From the NCBI GenBank assembly GCA_050249235.1, contig JBFWQW010000001.1, forward strand, positions 1 through 64,000: 64,000 bases of DNA, in the 5' to 3' direction. Of the stretch, positions 33,336 to 40,895 are shown one piece after another. Made by a program: the position numbers and the translations under genes. Below the pieces are notes generated by a model. The model did no database searches. It saw nothing but the letters and a program-made list of their open reading frames with translations, and had not been told where the DNA came from. How positions within the stretch are numbered: the stretch's first letter is position 1; each line of letters begins with the position of its first letter. Origin of the DNA: JAEKLB01 sp050249235. GTDB lineage: Bacteria; Actinomycetota; Acidimicrobiia; Acidimicrobiales; CADCSY01.

Positions 33336-33945
33336 CGTGGTCGGCGGCGACGGGTCGACCCGGGTCGGACCCCGTCCGGGCCTCGAGGTCGCCGGGGGCG
33401 AGGTCGGCCGGGTCGTCGACGTCGCGCACGAGGTCGGCAGCCCGGACCACGTCGAACGCGAGGCCCAGCCGGGCCGCCTCGGCCCGGTGGCGGGCGAACG
33501 AGCCGGGGCCGTAGGCGAACCGGAAGCCGGCGCCGGTCGGGACGACCAGGACGTTCGTGCCGTCGTCGCGACGGTCGGGCACGGCCACCACGCCCGAGCC
33601 CCCGGCCAGGGCCCGGAGGTCGCGGGCGTCGGGGAGGTCGCCGTGGGCGACGACCACCCTCCTGCAGCCGGCGCCGGCCAGGGCGTCGACGCCGGCGGCG
33701 ACGGCGCCGTTCAGGTCGAGGCCGGCCGTCCACGTCACCGCCGCGCCGGCGGCGACGGCCCAGGCGGCGACGTCGTCGTCGTCGCAGGCGACCGTGACGG
33801 GAAGGTCGTGGGCCGCGGCCAGAACCCGGGTGGCGAGCTCGCGGGCCAGGTCGGCCCGGGCCTCGGCACCGAGGACGGGGGCGAGCCGGGCCTTGGCCAG
33901 GCCGAAGGCCTTCACCGGGACGAGGACGGCGACCTCGGTCCGCAC
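33328..33945 (-). CDS. cofC: 2-phospho-L-lactate (or phosphoenolpyruvate) guanylyltransferase, F420 synthesis
   Basis: Nucleotidyltransferase of 205 residues that activates 2-phospholactate or PEP with GTP for coenzyme F420 biosynthesis (CofC/FbiD). It shows AVLVPVKAFGLAKARLAPVLGAEARADL at the start and VACDDDDVAAWA next. VVVAHGDLPDARDLRAL is the signature, and DRRDDGTNVLVVP plus FRFAYGPGSFARHRAEA (substrate loop) complete the family pattern. The GTG start at 33945 begins right at the conserved strand. A TACACT box lies 9 bases upstream, back to back with the gpsA -10. cofE is at 49286, so F420 genes are split. Confidence 0.9.
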   Translation of the reverse strand: MRTEVAVLVPVKAFGLAKARLAPVLGAEARADLARELATRVLAAAHDLPVTVACDDDDVAAWAVAAGAAVTWTAGLDLNGAVAAGVDALAGAGCRRVVVAHGDLPDARDLRALAGGSGVVAVPDRRDDGTNVLVVPTGAGFRFAYGPGSFARHRAEAARLGLAFDVVRAADLVRDVDDPADLAPGDLEARTGSDPGRPVAADHDG

Positions 33946-33954
33946 AGGCGGGTG

Positions 33955-33960
33955 AGTGTA
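33955..33960 (-). promoter_or_regulatory. -10 box TACACT of cofC
   Basis: Minus-strand TACACT lies 9 bases before the GTG at 33945. Two bases separate it from the gpsA -10 on the other strand, so RNA polymerase cannot occupy both at once. Confidence 0.5.
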
Positions 33961-33962
33961 CG

Positions 33963-33968
33963 TACGCT
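33963..33968 (+). promoter_or_regulatory. -10 box TACGCT of gpsA
   Basis: TACGCT lies 8 bases before the ATG at 33977, and 2 bases from the divergent cofC box. Each promoter's -35 zone falls in the other gene's first codons. Confidence 0.5.
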
Positions 33969-33976
33969 CCCGGCTC

Positions 33977-34966
33977 ATGGCGCTGCGGGTGACGGTGGTC
34001 GGCGCCGGCTCGTGGGGCACCACCGTGGCGGCGCTGCTGGCGGCGGAGTCGACGGTGGCGCTCTGGGCCCGGCGGCCCGAGGTGGCCGAGCTGATCGCCA
34101 CGACCGGCACCAACCCGGTGTACCTGCCCGGCGTGATCCTGCCGCCGGAGGTGGTGGCGACCTCCTCCCTGGCGGACGCCGTCGCCGGGACGGACGTGGT
34201 GGCGATGGCGGTGCCGTCCGGCGGGTTCCGGTCGGTGCTGGCCCAGGCCCTGCCCGACCTGCCCGGGGGCGTCCCCGTGGTCAGCCTGGCGAAGGGGCTC
34301 GAGCCCGGGACCCGGCTCCGCATGACCCAGGTGGTGGCCGACGTGGCCCCGGGCCACCCGCCGGGGGCGCTCACCGGTCCGAACCTGGCCGGCGAGATCG
34401 CCGCCGGCCAGCCGGCCGCGGCCGTGCTCGCCGTCGCCGACGCGGACCTGGCCGCGTGGCTCCAGCCCGTGTTCCACCGGCCCACGTTCCGCGTGTACAC
34501 GAACCCCGACGTGGTGGGCTGCGAGATCGCCGGCGTGGTGAAGAACGTCATCGCCATCGCGGCCGGCATGGTCGAGGGCCTCGGCTTCGGCGACAACACC
34601 AAGGCGACGGTGATGACCCGTGGGCTCGCCGAGCTGAGCCGGCTGGGCGCGGCCCTCGGCGGCGACCCCCGCACGTTCGCCGGCCTGGCCGGCCTGGGCG
34701 ACCTGGTGGCCACCTGCGCCAGCGAGCGCAGCCGCAACCACCGGGTGGGCGTCGAGCTGGGCCGGGGCCGGGCCCTGCCCGACATCCTGGCCGCCACCCC
34801 GATGGTGGCCGAGGGGGTGGCCTCGTCGGCGGTCGTCTGCGAGCTGGCCGCCGGGGCCGGCATCGAGATGCCGCTGGCCGACCAGGTCCGGGCGGTGTGC
34901 CAGGGCGTGGCCACGCCGGCCGAGGTGGTCGCCGCCCTGCTGCGCCGGGCCCCCACGAGCGAATGA
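33977..34966 (+). CDS. gpsA: NAD(P)H-dependent glycerol-3-phosphate dehydrogenase
   Basis: Cytoplasmic enzyme of 329 residues that reduces dihydroxyacetone phosphate to sn-glycerol 3-phosphate for phospholipid synthesis. It has VVGAGSWGTTVAALLA (NAD site, residue 7 on), VSLAKGLEP, GPNLAGEIAAGQPAA, AGVVKNVIAIAAGM (catalytic Lys), and AGLGDLVATC with SRNHRVG. The sequence is full length. The start ATG at 33977 has TACGCT 8 bases upstream. Its stop overlaps the next gene (ATGA), so translation is coupled to the unknown protein at 34963. Confidence 0.96.
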   Translation: MALRVTVVGAGSWGTTVAALLAAESTVALWARRPEVAELIATTGTNPVYLPGVILPPEVVATSSLADAVAGTDVVAMAVPSGGFRSVLAQALPDLPGGVPVVSLAKGLEPGTRLRMTQVVADVAPGHPPGALTGPNLAGEIAAGQPAAAVLAVADADLAAWLQPVFHRPTFRVYTNPDVVGCEIAGVVKNVIAIAAGMVEGLGFGDNTKATVMTRGLAELSRLGAALGGDPRTFAGLAGLGDLVATCASERSRNHRVGVELGRGRALPDILAATPMVAEGVASSAVVCELAAGAGIEMPLADQVRAVCQGVATPAEVVAALLRRAPTSE

Positions 34967-36993
34967 GCCGGCGGCGGGCGGTGCCCCCGGGCGGCACCGC
35001 CGACCTCTCGGGCTGGATCTGGCCGGCCTGGCTGGAGCGCCAGCTCGACCCCGCCTCGCCGGCCCATGCGCCCGACCAGCCCCTGCCGGGCGCGACGAAC
35101 GTCACCGCCCGGAGCTGGACCTCGGTCGGCAACCTCGACTCGGCGCTCGTGGCGACGGTCGACGGCCACGGCCTGGTGACGGGGCCGGGGGCGGGGTGGT
35201 CGCTCGACTGGTGGGTCGGCGCCGACGACCGCTGGCACCTGCCGAGCCGGGAGCCGGCCGTCCGCCAGCGGCTGCTGGAGGGCGCGCCGGTGGTCGAGAC
35301 GTCGATGCGGGTGCCGAGCGGCGACGCCGTGCACCGCGTCCACGCCGTCCGGGAGGGCGGCCACGAGCTCGTCGTCGTCGAGGTGGAGAACCGCAGCCCG
35401 GCCCCCGTGGCGCTGGCCCTGGCGGTCCGGCCGTACGACGGCCGGTCGCTCGTGGCGGTGGGCCGGATCGAGCTGGTCGACGGCACCACGGTCGTGGTCG
35501 ACGGCCGCCCCGCCCTGTTCCTGCCCCGCCCGCCGAACCGGGCGGCCGGGTCGACGGCGGCCGGGGGCGACGTGGCGTCGGTGGTGACGGCCGGCGCCGC
35601 CGGCGACCGGTTCGGCGCGGTCGACGACCCCGACGGGCTGGCCACCGCCGCCTTCGTGTGGCCTCTGCCCCACCGCAGCGCCCTCCGGGTGGCGATGCCG
35701 CTGTCGGTGCCGATGGCGGGGCCGGGCTGGATCGGGTGGCGTCGCCGTCCCGGGCGGGGGAGGGAGGGGGTCGGGCCGCGACCGGACCTGGCCGGCCTCC
35801 CGGCCGGGGCCCGGGTGGCCAACGGCTGGAAGGCCCACGGCGCGGGCGGCCTGCGCCTGGTCCTGCCCGACGACCGCCTCGCCGAAGGCGTGGCCGCCAC
35901 CCGCCAGCACCTCCGGGCCGGCACCGACCGGCCGCCCGCCGACCTGCGGGCCGCCACCTGGCTGCCTGGCGCCCTCGACCGGTTCGGCCTCGGCGCCGAG
36001 GTCGCCGGCCGGGCTGCCCGCTACCCCGAGGCGCTGCGGCTGGGGGGCGGGATCGGTCTGGCCGGTGCCGGCTCGGCGGGGGAGGGGGCTGCGCTGCACG
36101 CCCTGGCCGAGCACTGGCGGCTCCACCGCGACCGCCCGACCGCCGTCGAGCTGGTGCCCACCGTGGCCGCGGTCGCAGGCGCGCTGGCCGCACCGGCCCG
36201 CCGCCACCGGGGCGACCTGGGGTCGCCGTGGCGGCTGGCCGGGCTGCTGGCCGCGGCCGAGTTGCTGGGCGCGGCGGGCGAGGTGCGGGGCGCAGCCGAC
36301 GCCCGCGGCCGGGCCGAGGCGGCTCGTGCCGGCCTCGCCGTCACGGGGTCCGACGACGCCCTGGCCGCCTGCTGGCAGCTCCGCCTCGTCGGCCCCGACG
36401 ACCCCCGGGTGCGGGCGGCCCGGTCGGCGGTGGGGGCGCGGCTCGACGGCGACCTCCCGGCCGGCGCCGGCCTCGACGCCCGGGCCGCGGTCGAGCTGGC
36501 GCTCGTCGAGGTCGAGGCCGGCGACCGGCGGGCCCTCGACCGGTTGGCCTGGCTGCTCGAGGTGGCGACGCCGACGTGGACGTGGCCGACGACCGTGCAC
36601 CCCCGGCTCCGGAGCGGCTCGGCCGGCGACGGCGACGACGTCGTCGTGGCCGCCGGGCTCCTGCTGCTGGTCCGCCAGCTCCTCGTGCGGGAGCGGCCGG
36701 CGGGGCTGACCCTGGTCGGGCTCGTGCCGGAGGCCTGGCTGGGCCGGGGACTCGAGGTCCACGACGCCCCGACCACCCACGGCCTCCTCTCCTACGCGCT
36801 GCGTTGGCACGGCGACCGGCCCGCCCTGCTGTGGGAGCTGGCCCCGCACGAGGGGGCCGGCGTGGTGGTCCTCACCGCGCCCGGCCTCGATCCGTCGTGG
36901 TCGAGCGCCGAGCGCTCGGGCGAGGCGCTGCTGGCGCCGGTGCCCGTCCCGGCGGCGGCGACGCGCGTCGGACTGTCCCCCCGTCGGCGCTGA
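34963..36993 (+). CDS. Large conserved-looking protein of unknown function, coupled to gpsA
   Basis: Protein of 676 residues with no signal peptide or membrane span. The N-terminal third (about 1-230) is rich in beta strands (DWWVGADDRWHLP, VVEVENRSPAPVALALAVRP). The rest is helical with repeated Ala/Leu/Arg-rich helices. The last part, WTWPTTVHPRLRSG followed by VHDAPTTHGLLSYALRWHGDRPALLWELAP, recalls the end of six-hairpin glycosidases, but I see no sure catalytic acid pair, so no enzyme call is made. The start ATG overlaps the gpsA stop. A role with glycerol phosphate lipids or a polysaccharide is only a guess. Confidence 0.75.
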   Translation: MSRRRAVPPGGTADLSGWIWPAWLERQLDPASPAHAPDQPLPGATNVTARSWTSVGNLDSALVATVDGHGLVTGPGAGWSLDWWVGADDRWHLPSREPAVRQRLLEGAPVVETSMRVPSGDAVHRVHAVREGGHELVVVEVENRSPAPVALALAVRPYDGRSLVAVGRIELVDGTTVVVDGRPALFLPRPPNRAAGSTAAGGDVASVVTAGAAGDRFGAVDDPDGLATAAFVWPLPHRSALRVAMPLSVPMAGPGWIGWRRRPGRGREGVGPRPDLAGLPAGARVANGWKAHGAGGLRLVLPDDRLAEGVAATRQHLRAGTDRPPADLRAATWLPGALDRFGLGAEVAGRAARYPEALRLGGGIGLAGAGSAGEGAALHALAEHWRLHRDRPTAVELVPTVAAVAGALAAPARRHRGDLGSPWRLAGLLAAAELLGAAGEVRGAADARGRAEAARAGLAVTGSDDALAACWQLRLVGPDDPRVRAARSAVGARLDGDLPAGAGLDARAAVELALVEVEAGDRRALDRLAWLLEVATPTWTWPTTVHPRLRSGSAGDGDDVVVAAGLLLLVRQLLVRERPAGLTLVGLVPEAWLGRGLEVHDAPTTHGLLSYALRWHGDRPALLWELAPHEGAGVVVLTAPGLDPSWSSAERSGEALLAPVPVPAAATRVGLSPRRR

Positions 36994-37035
36994 GCCCGTG
37001 TTTCGGTGCTGAGTCGGCGGGACGGCCCGCCGGCG

Positions 37036-37041
37036 TACGCT
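37036..37041 (+). promoter_or_regulatory. -10 box TACGCT of rnhB
   Basis: TACGCT with a 7-base gap to GTG 37049, the modal spacing of the leaderless starts here. Confidence 0.55.
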
Positions 37042-37048
37042 CCGGCCC

Positions 37049-37936
37049 GTGGCCCCTCCCGCTGCGACCACGGCCCCGGTGCTGCGCAGGGCCATCAGGC
37101 GCAAGCCCCCGTCGCTCGACCACGAGCGGGCCCTGTGGGCCGCCGGCCACGACGTCGTGGTCGGGGTCGACGAGGTGGGGCGGGGCGCCTGGGCCGGGCC
37201 GCTCACCGTCGGCGCCGCGGTGGTGCCACCCGACCGGCGGGTCTACAAGGTGCGCGACTCCAAGCTGCTCCACGAGGCGGAGCGGGAGGCGCTGTTCGAG
37301 CGGATCGCGGGCTGGTGCCGGGCCTGGGCCGTGGGTCACGCCAGCCAGGAGGAGTGCGACGAGCTCGGCATGTCGGCCGCCCAGAAGCTGGCCGCCAGGC
37401 GCGCCATCGACGGCCTGGGCCTCGAGCCCGACCGCGTGCTCGTCGACGGCAACTGGGACTTCGTGGGCGGGGGCCGCACCGAGCGGCTGGTGAAGGGCGA
37501 CGCCCGCTGCCTGAGCATCGCGGCGGCGTCGATCCTGGCCAAGGTGAGCCGGGACCGCATCATGCGGGCCGAGGCCGACCACTTCCCCGGCTATGACTTC
37601 GAGCGGAACAAGGGCTACCCGTGCCCCCGCCACAAGCTCGCCCTCCAGGGGATGGGCCCGACCTCGATCCACCGCCGCACCTGGGTGTTCATGGACCACC
37701 TGCCCTTCACGTCCCTGCACCGGCCGCTGGCGCTGGCGCTCGACGACCAGCTGTCCCTGTTCGACGGCGGGGTTCCTCCCCGGGGGTCCGGGGGTGGGCC
37801 GGGTGCCGTGGCCGTCGACCCCTTCGGTGCCGTCGACGGTGCCCCCGCCGGCAGGGACGTCGAGGTGCTCGTCCGGCCCACCCGTCCCGCCGCTGCCGAC
37901 ACCGCCCTCGACGACCCGACCGTCATGCCGGCCTGA
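37049..37936 (+). CDS. rnhB: Ribonuclease HII
   Basis: Removes ribonucleotides from DNA and RNA-DNA hybrids. Catalytic Asp41 and Glu42 lie in VGVDEVGRGAWAGPL; VRDSKLL, the Asp of DGNWDF, SIAAASILAKVSRDRIM and NKGYPCPRHK follow. The core ends near residue 225 (WVFMDHLPF), and an extra tail of about 70 residues, Gly/Pro/Ala-rich, is longer than usual. The GTG start is supported by a leaderless-type TACGCT box. Its product would work with the DNA polymerases of the SOS region but no regulatory link is seen. Confidence 0.95.
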   Translation: MAPPAATTAPVLRRAIRRKPPSLDHERALWAAGHDVVVGVDEVGRGAWAGPLTVGAAVVPPDRRVYKVRDSKLLHEAEREALFERIAGWCRAWAVGHASQEECDELGMSAAQKLAARRAIDGLGLEPDRVLVDGNWDFVGGGRTERLVKGDARCLSIAAASILAKVSRDRIMRAEADHFPGYDFERNKGYPCPRHKLALQGMGPTSIHRRTWVFMDHLPFTSLHRPLALALDDQLSLFDGGVPPRGSGGGPGAVAVDPFGAVDGAPAGRDVEVLVRPTRPAAADTALDDPTVMPA

Positions 37937-37965
37937 CCGCGGGCCGGGGACTCCGGGCGGGCCGG

Positions 37966-37971
37966 TAGCGT
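37966..37971 (+). promoter_or_regulatory. -10 box TAGCGT of the 122-residue membrane protein
   Basis: TAGCGT with a 6-base gap to GTG 37978. Confidence 0.5.
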
Positions 37972-37977
37972 CCGGGC

Positions 37978-38346
37978 GTGGCCGTCGCCCTCGCCGTCTG
38001 GACGCTCGTGGTGTGGGCCACCCGGGTCCGCAACGTCGTGGCCGACGGCGGTGGGGCAGGCGAGCTGCTCGTGCCGGTCGGGCTGACCGCCCTGGCCGTG
38101 GCGGCCCTCGTCGACCGGCGCCGCGGGGCGTCCGTCCTGGCCGCGGCCACGGTGGCGGTGTGGGGGGTGCGGCTGCCGCTGCTCCTCGCCCACGACCACC
38201 CCGGTCCGTTCAAGGTGGTCCACGCCGTGCTGGCCGTGGTTTCGATCGGCCTCGCCGCCGCCGTGCTGCGTTCGACCGGCCCGGGGCTGCGCCGGCGTCG
38301 CACCGCGCCGGTGGACGGGACCGCCCGGGTCCGCCAGGCCGGCTAG
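37978..38346 (+). CDS. Small multi-span membrane protein
   Basis: Protein of 122 residues with about three to four hydrophobic segments (residues 1-14, 28-44, 50-72, 80-95). They are linked by short Arg-containing turns (WATRVRN, DRRRGAS, RLPLL), and the C-terminal tail is basic. No conserved catalytic motif is present, and I do not recognise the family. It follows rnhB by 41 bases but has its own TAGCGT box 6 bases before the GTG. Confidence 0.6.
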   Translation: MAVALAVWTLVVWATRVRNVVADGGGAGELLVPVGLTALAVAALVDRRRGASVLAAATVAVWGVRLPLLLAHDHPGPFKVVHAVLAVVSIGLAAAVLRSTGPGLRRRRTAPVDGTARVRQAG

Positions 38347-38562
38347 CGCCCGCCGCTCGGTCGGCGGCCGGGTCGGGCTCGTCGCTTGGCCACGCCGACC
38401 CCCGCCCGTGGACCGGATCCCTCCGGCTCTTCGGCCGGCGCGGCCACTCGATCCGGGTCGGGCTTCGTCGGCACACCGCCGGTCGCCGTCGTCGATCCCG
38501 CCCCGGACGAGCCGGTGCAGGGCGCGGTGCGCATGGACCTGGGGCGCCCGGGCGGCGCGGGG

Positions 38563-38568
38563 TAACCT
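38563..38568 (+). promoter_or_regulatory. -10 box TAACCT of the NifU-N-like gene
   Basis: TAACCT with a 10-base gap to ATG 38579, so the leader would be only a few bases. Confidence 0.4.
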
Positions 38569-38578
38569 GCCGCCCGCC

Positions 38579-38923
38579 ATGGGCCAGCTCATCACCGTCG
38601 TCTCGAAGCCGTCGCCCCGACCGGGCGTGCTGCGCCTCGAGACCAACCGCAACCTCACCGGCATGGGCCACGAGCGCTACGCCGGCCCGGCCGACGCCAC
38701 CGGCGACCGGCCGGTCGACCAGCTCGCCCGGCGGCTGTTCGAGGCGGACGAGATCGAGTCGATCCACATCTACGGCAACATCATCACCGTCGACCTGGCC
38801 AAGGGCGCCTCGGGCGCCGACCTGGCCGAGGTGGTGCGCGAGCTGTTCGTCCACTACCTGCCCGGCGTGCTCCCGCCCACCGACGAGGAGCTCACCGGGG
38901 TGGCGCCGGCCGCCGAGGCCTAG
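38579..38923 (+). CDS. NifU N-terminal (Nfu_N)-like domain protein
   Basis: Protein of 114 residues that resembles the N-terminal domain of NifU/Nfu iron-sulfur scaffold proteins. RPGVLRLETNRNLTG is the opening strand pair. RPVDQLARRLFEADEIESIHIYGNIITVDLAKGASGADL matches the helix-strand pattern where the family has a target-binding surface. The CxxC-bearing C-terminal Nfu domain is missing, so it cannot carry a cluster alone. The ATG at 38579 has TAACCT 10 bases upstream. The call rests on motif similarity and is moderate. Confidence 0.6.
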   Translation: MGQLITVVSKPSPRPGVLRLETNRNLTGMGHERYAGPADATGDRPVDQLARRLFEADEIESIHIYGNIITVDLAKGASGADLAEVVRELFVHYLPGVLPPTDEELTGVAPAAEA

Positions 38924-38965
38924 CCCGGCGGTCCCGGCCGCCGACGGCACGCGGGAGCGTCGTCG

Positions 38966-39784
38966 CTACCGCCCGAGCACGCGGCGCCAGCGCGCTTCGG
39001 CCAGCGAGTACACACCGAAGGCGGCGAAGCCGGCCGCCAGCACGACGAGCACCGGCGGGCCGTACCACTCAGCCGCCACCTCCTTGAGGGCCCCGTCGAG
39101 GCCCTTCGCCTCGGTGGGGTCGAGGGTGATCGCGGCCCGGACGACGAAGAGGCCGACGAGCGTGAAGCCGGCGCCCCGGCCGAGGTGGCCGGCGGTGCCG
39201 AGGACCCGCACGGTGCGCTCGCTGGCGTCGCCGAGCTCGCCCCGCTTGAGCCGCTCCATGAACGAGCCCGTCACGGCCCGGTAGCCGTTGAAGAGGCCGA
39301 CGCCGACGACGGCGAGGCCGGCACCGGCGACGAGCAGGCGCCCGCCCGGCCAGCCCAGGGCGACGGCGGTGAGGGACTGCTCCTCCTCGCCGCCGTCGCC
39401 GCGGTGGGTGACGGCGAAGCGGGCGATGCTGATGGCGAAGCCGATGTGGAGCACCGCCGTCGCCAGCGACCGCAGCCGGGTGCCGGCATCGGCGTCGGCC
39501 TCGCGGCTGGTGCGGCCGGTGGCGGCTTCGGTGGCCCGCCAGACGGCGTAGCCGACCATGCCGAGGGCGAGGGCGGCCAGCAGGGCGGTCCCGTAGGAGC
39601 GGGCCGCGATGGTGGCCACGGCGCCCTCGCGGTCGGCCTGCCGTCCGTGGTCGCCGAAGGCGACGAGCAGGGCCAGCCAGCCGACGAGCAGGTAGACGAG
39701 GCCTCGGGCGGCCAGCCCGGCCCGGCCCAGGATCTCGACGCCGTCGGCTGCCTTGGCGCCGGGGGCGGTGGTGGTGAGCGGCAC
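38966..39784 (-). CDS. DUF1206-family membrane protein
   Basis: Protein of 272 residues with about six spans arranged as three repeats of two. EILGRAGLAARGLVYLLVGWLAL opens the first repeat, GRLLVAGAGLAVVGVGLFNGYRA the second-third region, and AAGFAAFGVYSLAEARWRR closes it. DUF1206 proteins are actinobacterial, of unknown function. The start is uncertain: GTG 39784 begins VPLTTTAPG, while a TTG at 39817 would extend it to the edge of palindrome copy 4. It is divergent from imuA. Confidence 0.85.
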   Translation of the reverse strand: MPLTTTAPGAKAADGVEILGRAGLAARGLVYLLVGWLALLVAFGDHGRQADREGAVATIAARSYGTALLAALALGMVGYAVWRATEAATGRTSREADADAGTRLRSLATAVLHIGFAISIARFAVTHRGDGGEEEQSLTAVALGWPGGRLLVAGAGLAVVGVGLFNGYRAVTGSFMERLKRGELGDASERTVRVLGTAGHLGRGAGFTLVGLFVVRAAITLDPTEAKGLDGALKEVAAEWYGPPVLVVLAAGFAAFGVYSLAEARWRRVLGR

Positions 39785-39820
39785 CGCCCTGAGTTGCCCC
39801 CGGGGCGCCCCCGGCAACCT

Positions 39821-39875
39821 CCCGTTCCTTGTCGACCGAGGTGGAACGACCCCGCCTCAGCCGACAGAGAACGGG
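39821..39875. repeat. Dispersed intergenic palindrome, copy 4
   Basis: Arms 39821-39840 (CCCGTTCCTTGTCGACCGAG) and 39856-39875 (CTCAGCCGACAGAGAACGGG) pair with four mismatches around a 15-base centre. It lies between divergent DUF1206 and imuA, 22 bases before the LexA box. Confidence 0.7.
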
Positions 39876-39896
39876 GTGTGGGGGCCGCCCGGTGAT

Positions 39897-39912
39897 ACGA
39901 ACAGGTGTTCGA
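39897..39912. promoter_or_regulatory. LexA (SOS) box of imuA-imuB
   Basis: CGAACAGGTGTTCG (39898-39911) matches the actinobacterial SOS box CGAACnnnnGTTCG. It abuts the imuA -10, so bound LexA would block RNA polymerase. Confidence 0.9.
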
Positions 39913-39913
39913 T

Positions 39914-39919
39914 TACACT
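39914..39919 (+). promoter_or_regulatory. -10 box TACACT of imuA
   Basis: TACACT with a 7-base gap to ATG 39927. It starts 2 bases after the LexA box. Confidence 0.65.
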
Positions 39920-39926
39920 GCCGGGG

Positions 39927-40895
39927 ATGGCACTGGCGGAGCAGAGGGCCGATGGCCGGCCCGGGGGCCGGGTCGAGGGCTGGGTCGAGAGCTGGCTCGA
40001 GGATCCCGCCGACGAGTGGGTCGACCCGGTGCTCGAGCCGGTGGGGGCACCGCCAACCGCGGATGGCGAGGTGGGCCGGGCCGGGCGGGCGGGTGGTCGG
40101 GCGGGGTCGGTCCACCTCCCCGACCGGAGCCCGGGGGCGAGGGCGGCGCTGGCCCGGGTGGCCGAGCGGACCCGGCCCTCGGCCCTGGCCCGCCAGCGGG
40201 CCCTGCCGGTGCTGCCGGCGCTGGCCGGGCTGCTGCCGGACGGCCTGCGGCGGGGCTCCACCGTGGTGGTGGAGCCCGGGCCCGGCGCCACCACCCTCGC
40301 CGTCGCCCTGGTGGCGGCGGCCTCGGCCGACGGCAGCTGGGTGGCGGCGGTGGGGGTCCCGTCGCTCGGCCTGGCCGGGGCGGTCGAGCTGGGGATGGCT
40401 CCCGAGCGGCTGCTGCTCGTCGACCTCGACCTCGACCTCGACCTCGACTCGAGCTCGAGGGTCGAGCCGCACGGTGGCCGTGGGCGGTCCCCGGTCACCG
40501 CCGCCACGGTGGTGGCCGCGCTGGTCGACGCCGTCGACGTGGTGGTGCTCGGGGCCCGGGTGAGCCCGGCCGAGGCCCGCCGCCTGGCGGCCCGGGCCCG
40601 TGAGCAGGGGGCGGTGGTGGTGGCCCTCCCCGGTCGCTGGCCGGGGGTGGCCGACCTGCGGGTCCGGGTGGGCGGTGCCACCTGGGAGCTGCCCCACCGG
40701 CGTCTGGTGGCCCGCCGGGTGGAGGTGACGGTGGCGGGCCGGGGCGCCGCCGCCCGCCCCCGACGGTGCCCGCTGTGGCTCCCCGCCCCCGACGGCGCCG
40801 TCGCCGTCGTCGATGCCGAGCCGGGCGGGGATGCCACCGCCCCCCGGGCCGGGTGGGCCCGGCCCGGGGGGCCGGTCGCCGCGGTGGCGGGATGA
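39927..40895 (+). CDS. imuA: ImuA-type mutasome accessory protein
   Basis: RecA-like accessory protein of 322 residues that bridges ImuB to the error-prone polymerase and RecA in damage tolerance. PALAGLLPDGLRRGSTVVVEPGPGATTLAVALVAAA (about residue 100) is the degenerate P-loop region. AVGVPSLGLAGAVELGMAPERLLLVDLDLD and VDVVVLGARVSPAEARRLAARAREQGAVVVAL follow. The first 65 residues are acidic and low in order. A CTCGAC-type hexamer repeat encodes LeuAsp tracts near residues 166-174. The ATG is fixed by the LexA box and TACACT box; the stop overlaps imuB (ATGA). Confidence 0.85.
   Translation: MALAEQRADGRPGGRVEGWVESWLEDPADEWVDPVLEPVGAPPTADGEVGRAGRAGGRAGSVHLPDRSPGARAALARVAERTRPSALARQRALPVLPALAGLLPDGLRRGSTVVVEPGPGATTLAVALVAAASADGSWVAAVGVPSLGLAGAVELGMAPERLLLVDLDLDLDLDSSSRVEPHGGRGRSPVTAATVVAALVDAVDVVVLGARVSPAEARRLAARAREQGAVVVALPGRWPGVADLRVRVGGATWELPHRRLVARRVEVTVAGRGAAARPRRCPLWLPAPDGAVAVVDAEPGGDATAPRAGWARPGGPVAAVAG
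40418..40450 (+). repeat. Hexanucleotide tandem repeat inside imuA
   Basis: GACCTC units, about five in a row, encode (Leu-Asp) repeats. Changes in copy number would keep the reading frame. Confidence 0.8.

Noticed and set aside
33328..37206. Minus-strand open frame of about 1290 codons opposite gpsA and the 676-residue protein
   Set aside because: Only its last 205 codons (cofC) look like protein; the rest is a shadow of the plus-strand genes caused by high third-position GC.
40418..40450. Repeats that might suggest a CRISPR array
   Set aside because: Six-base units without spacers, inside a coding sequence. No repeat-spacer pattern was seen anywhere in the window.
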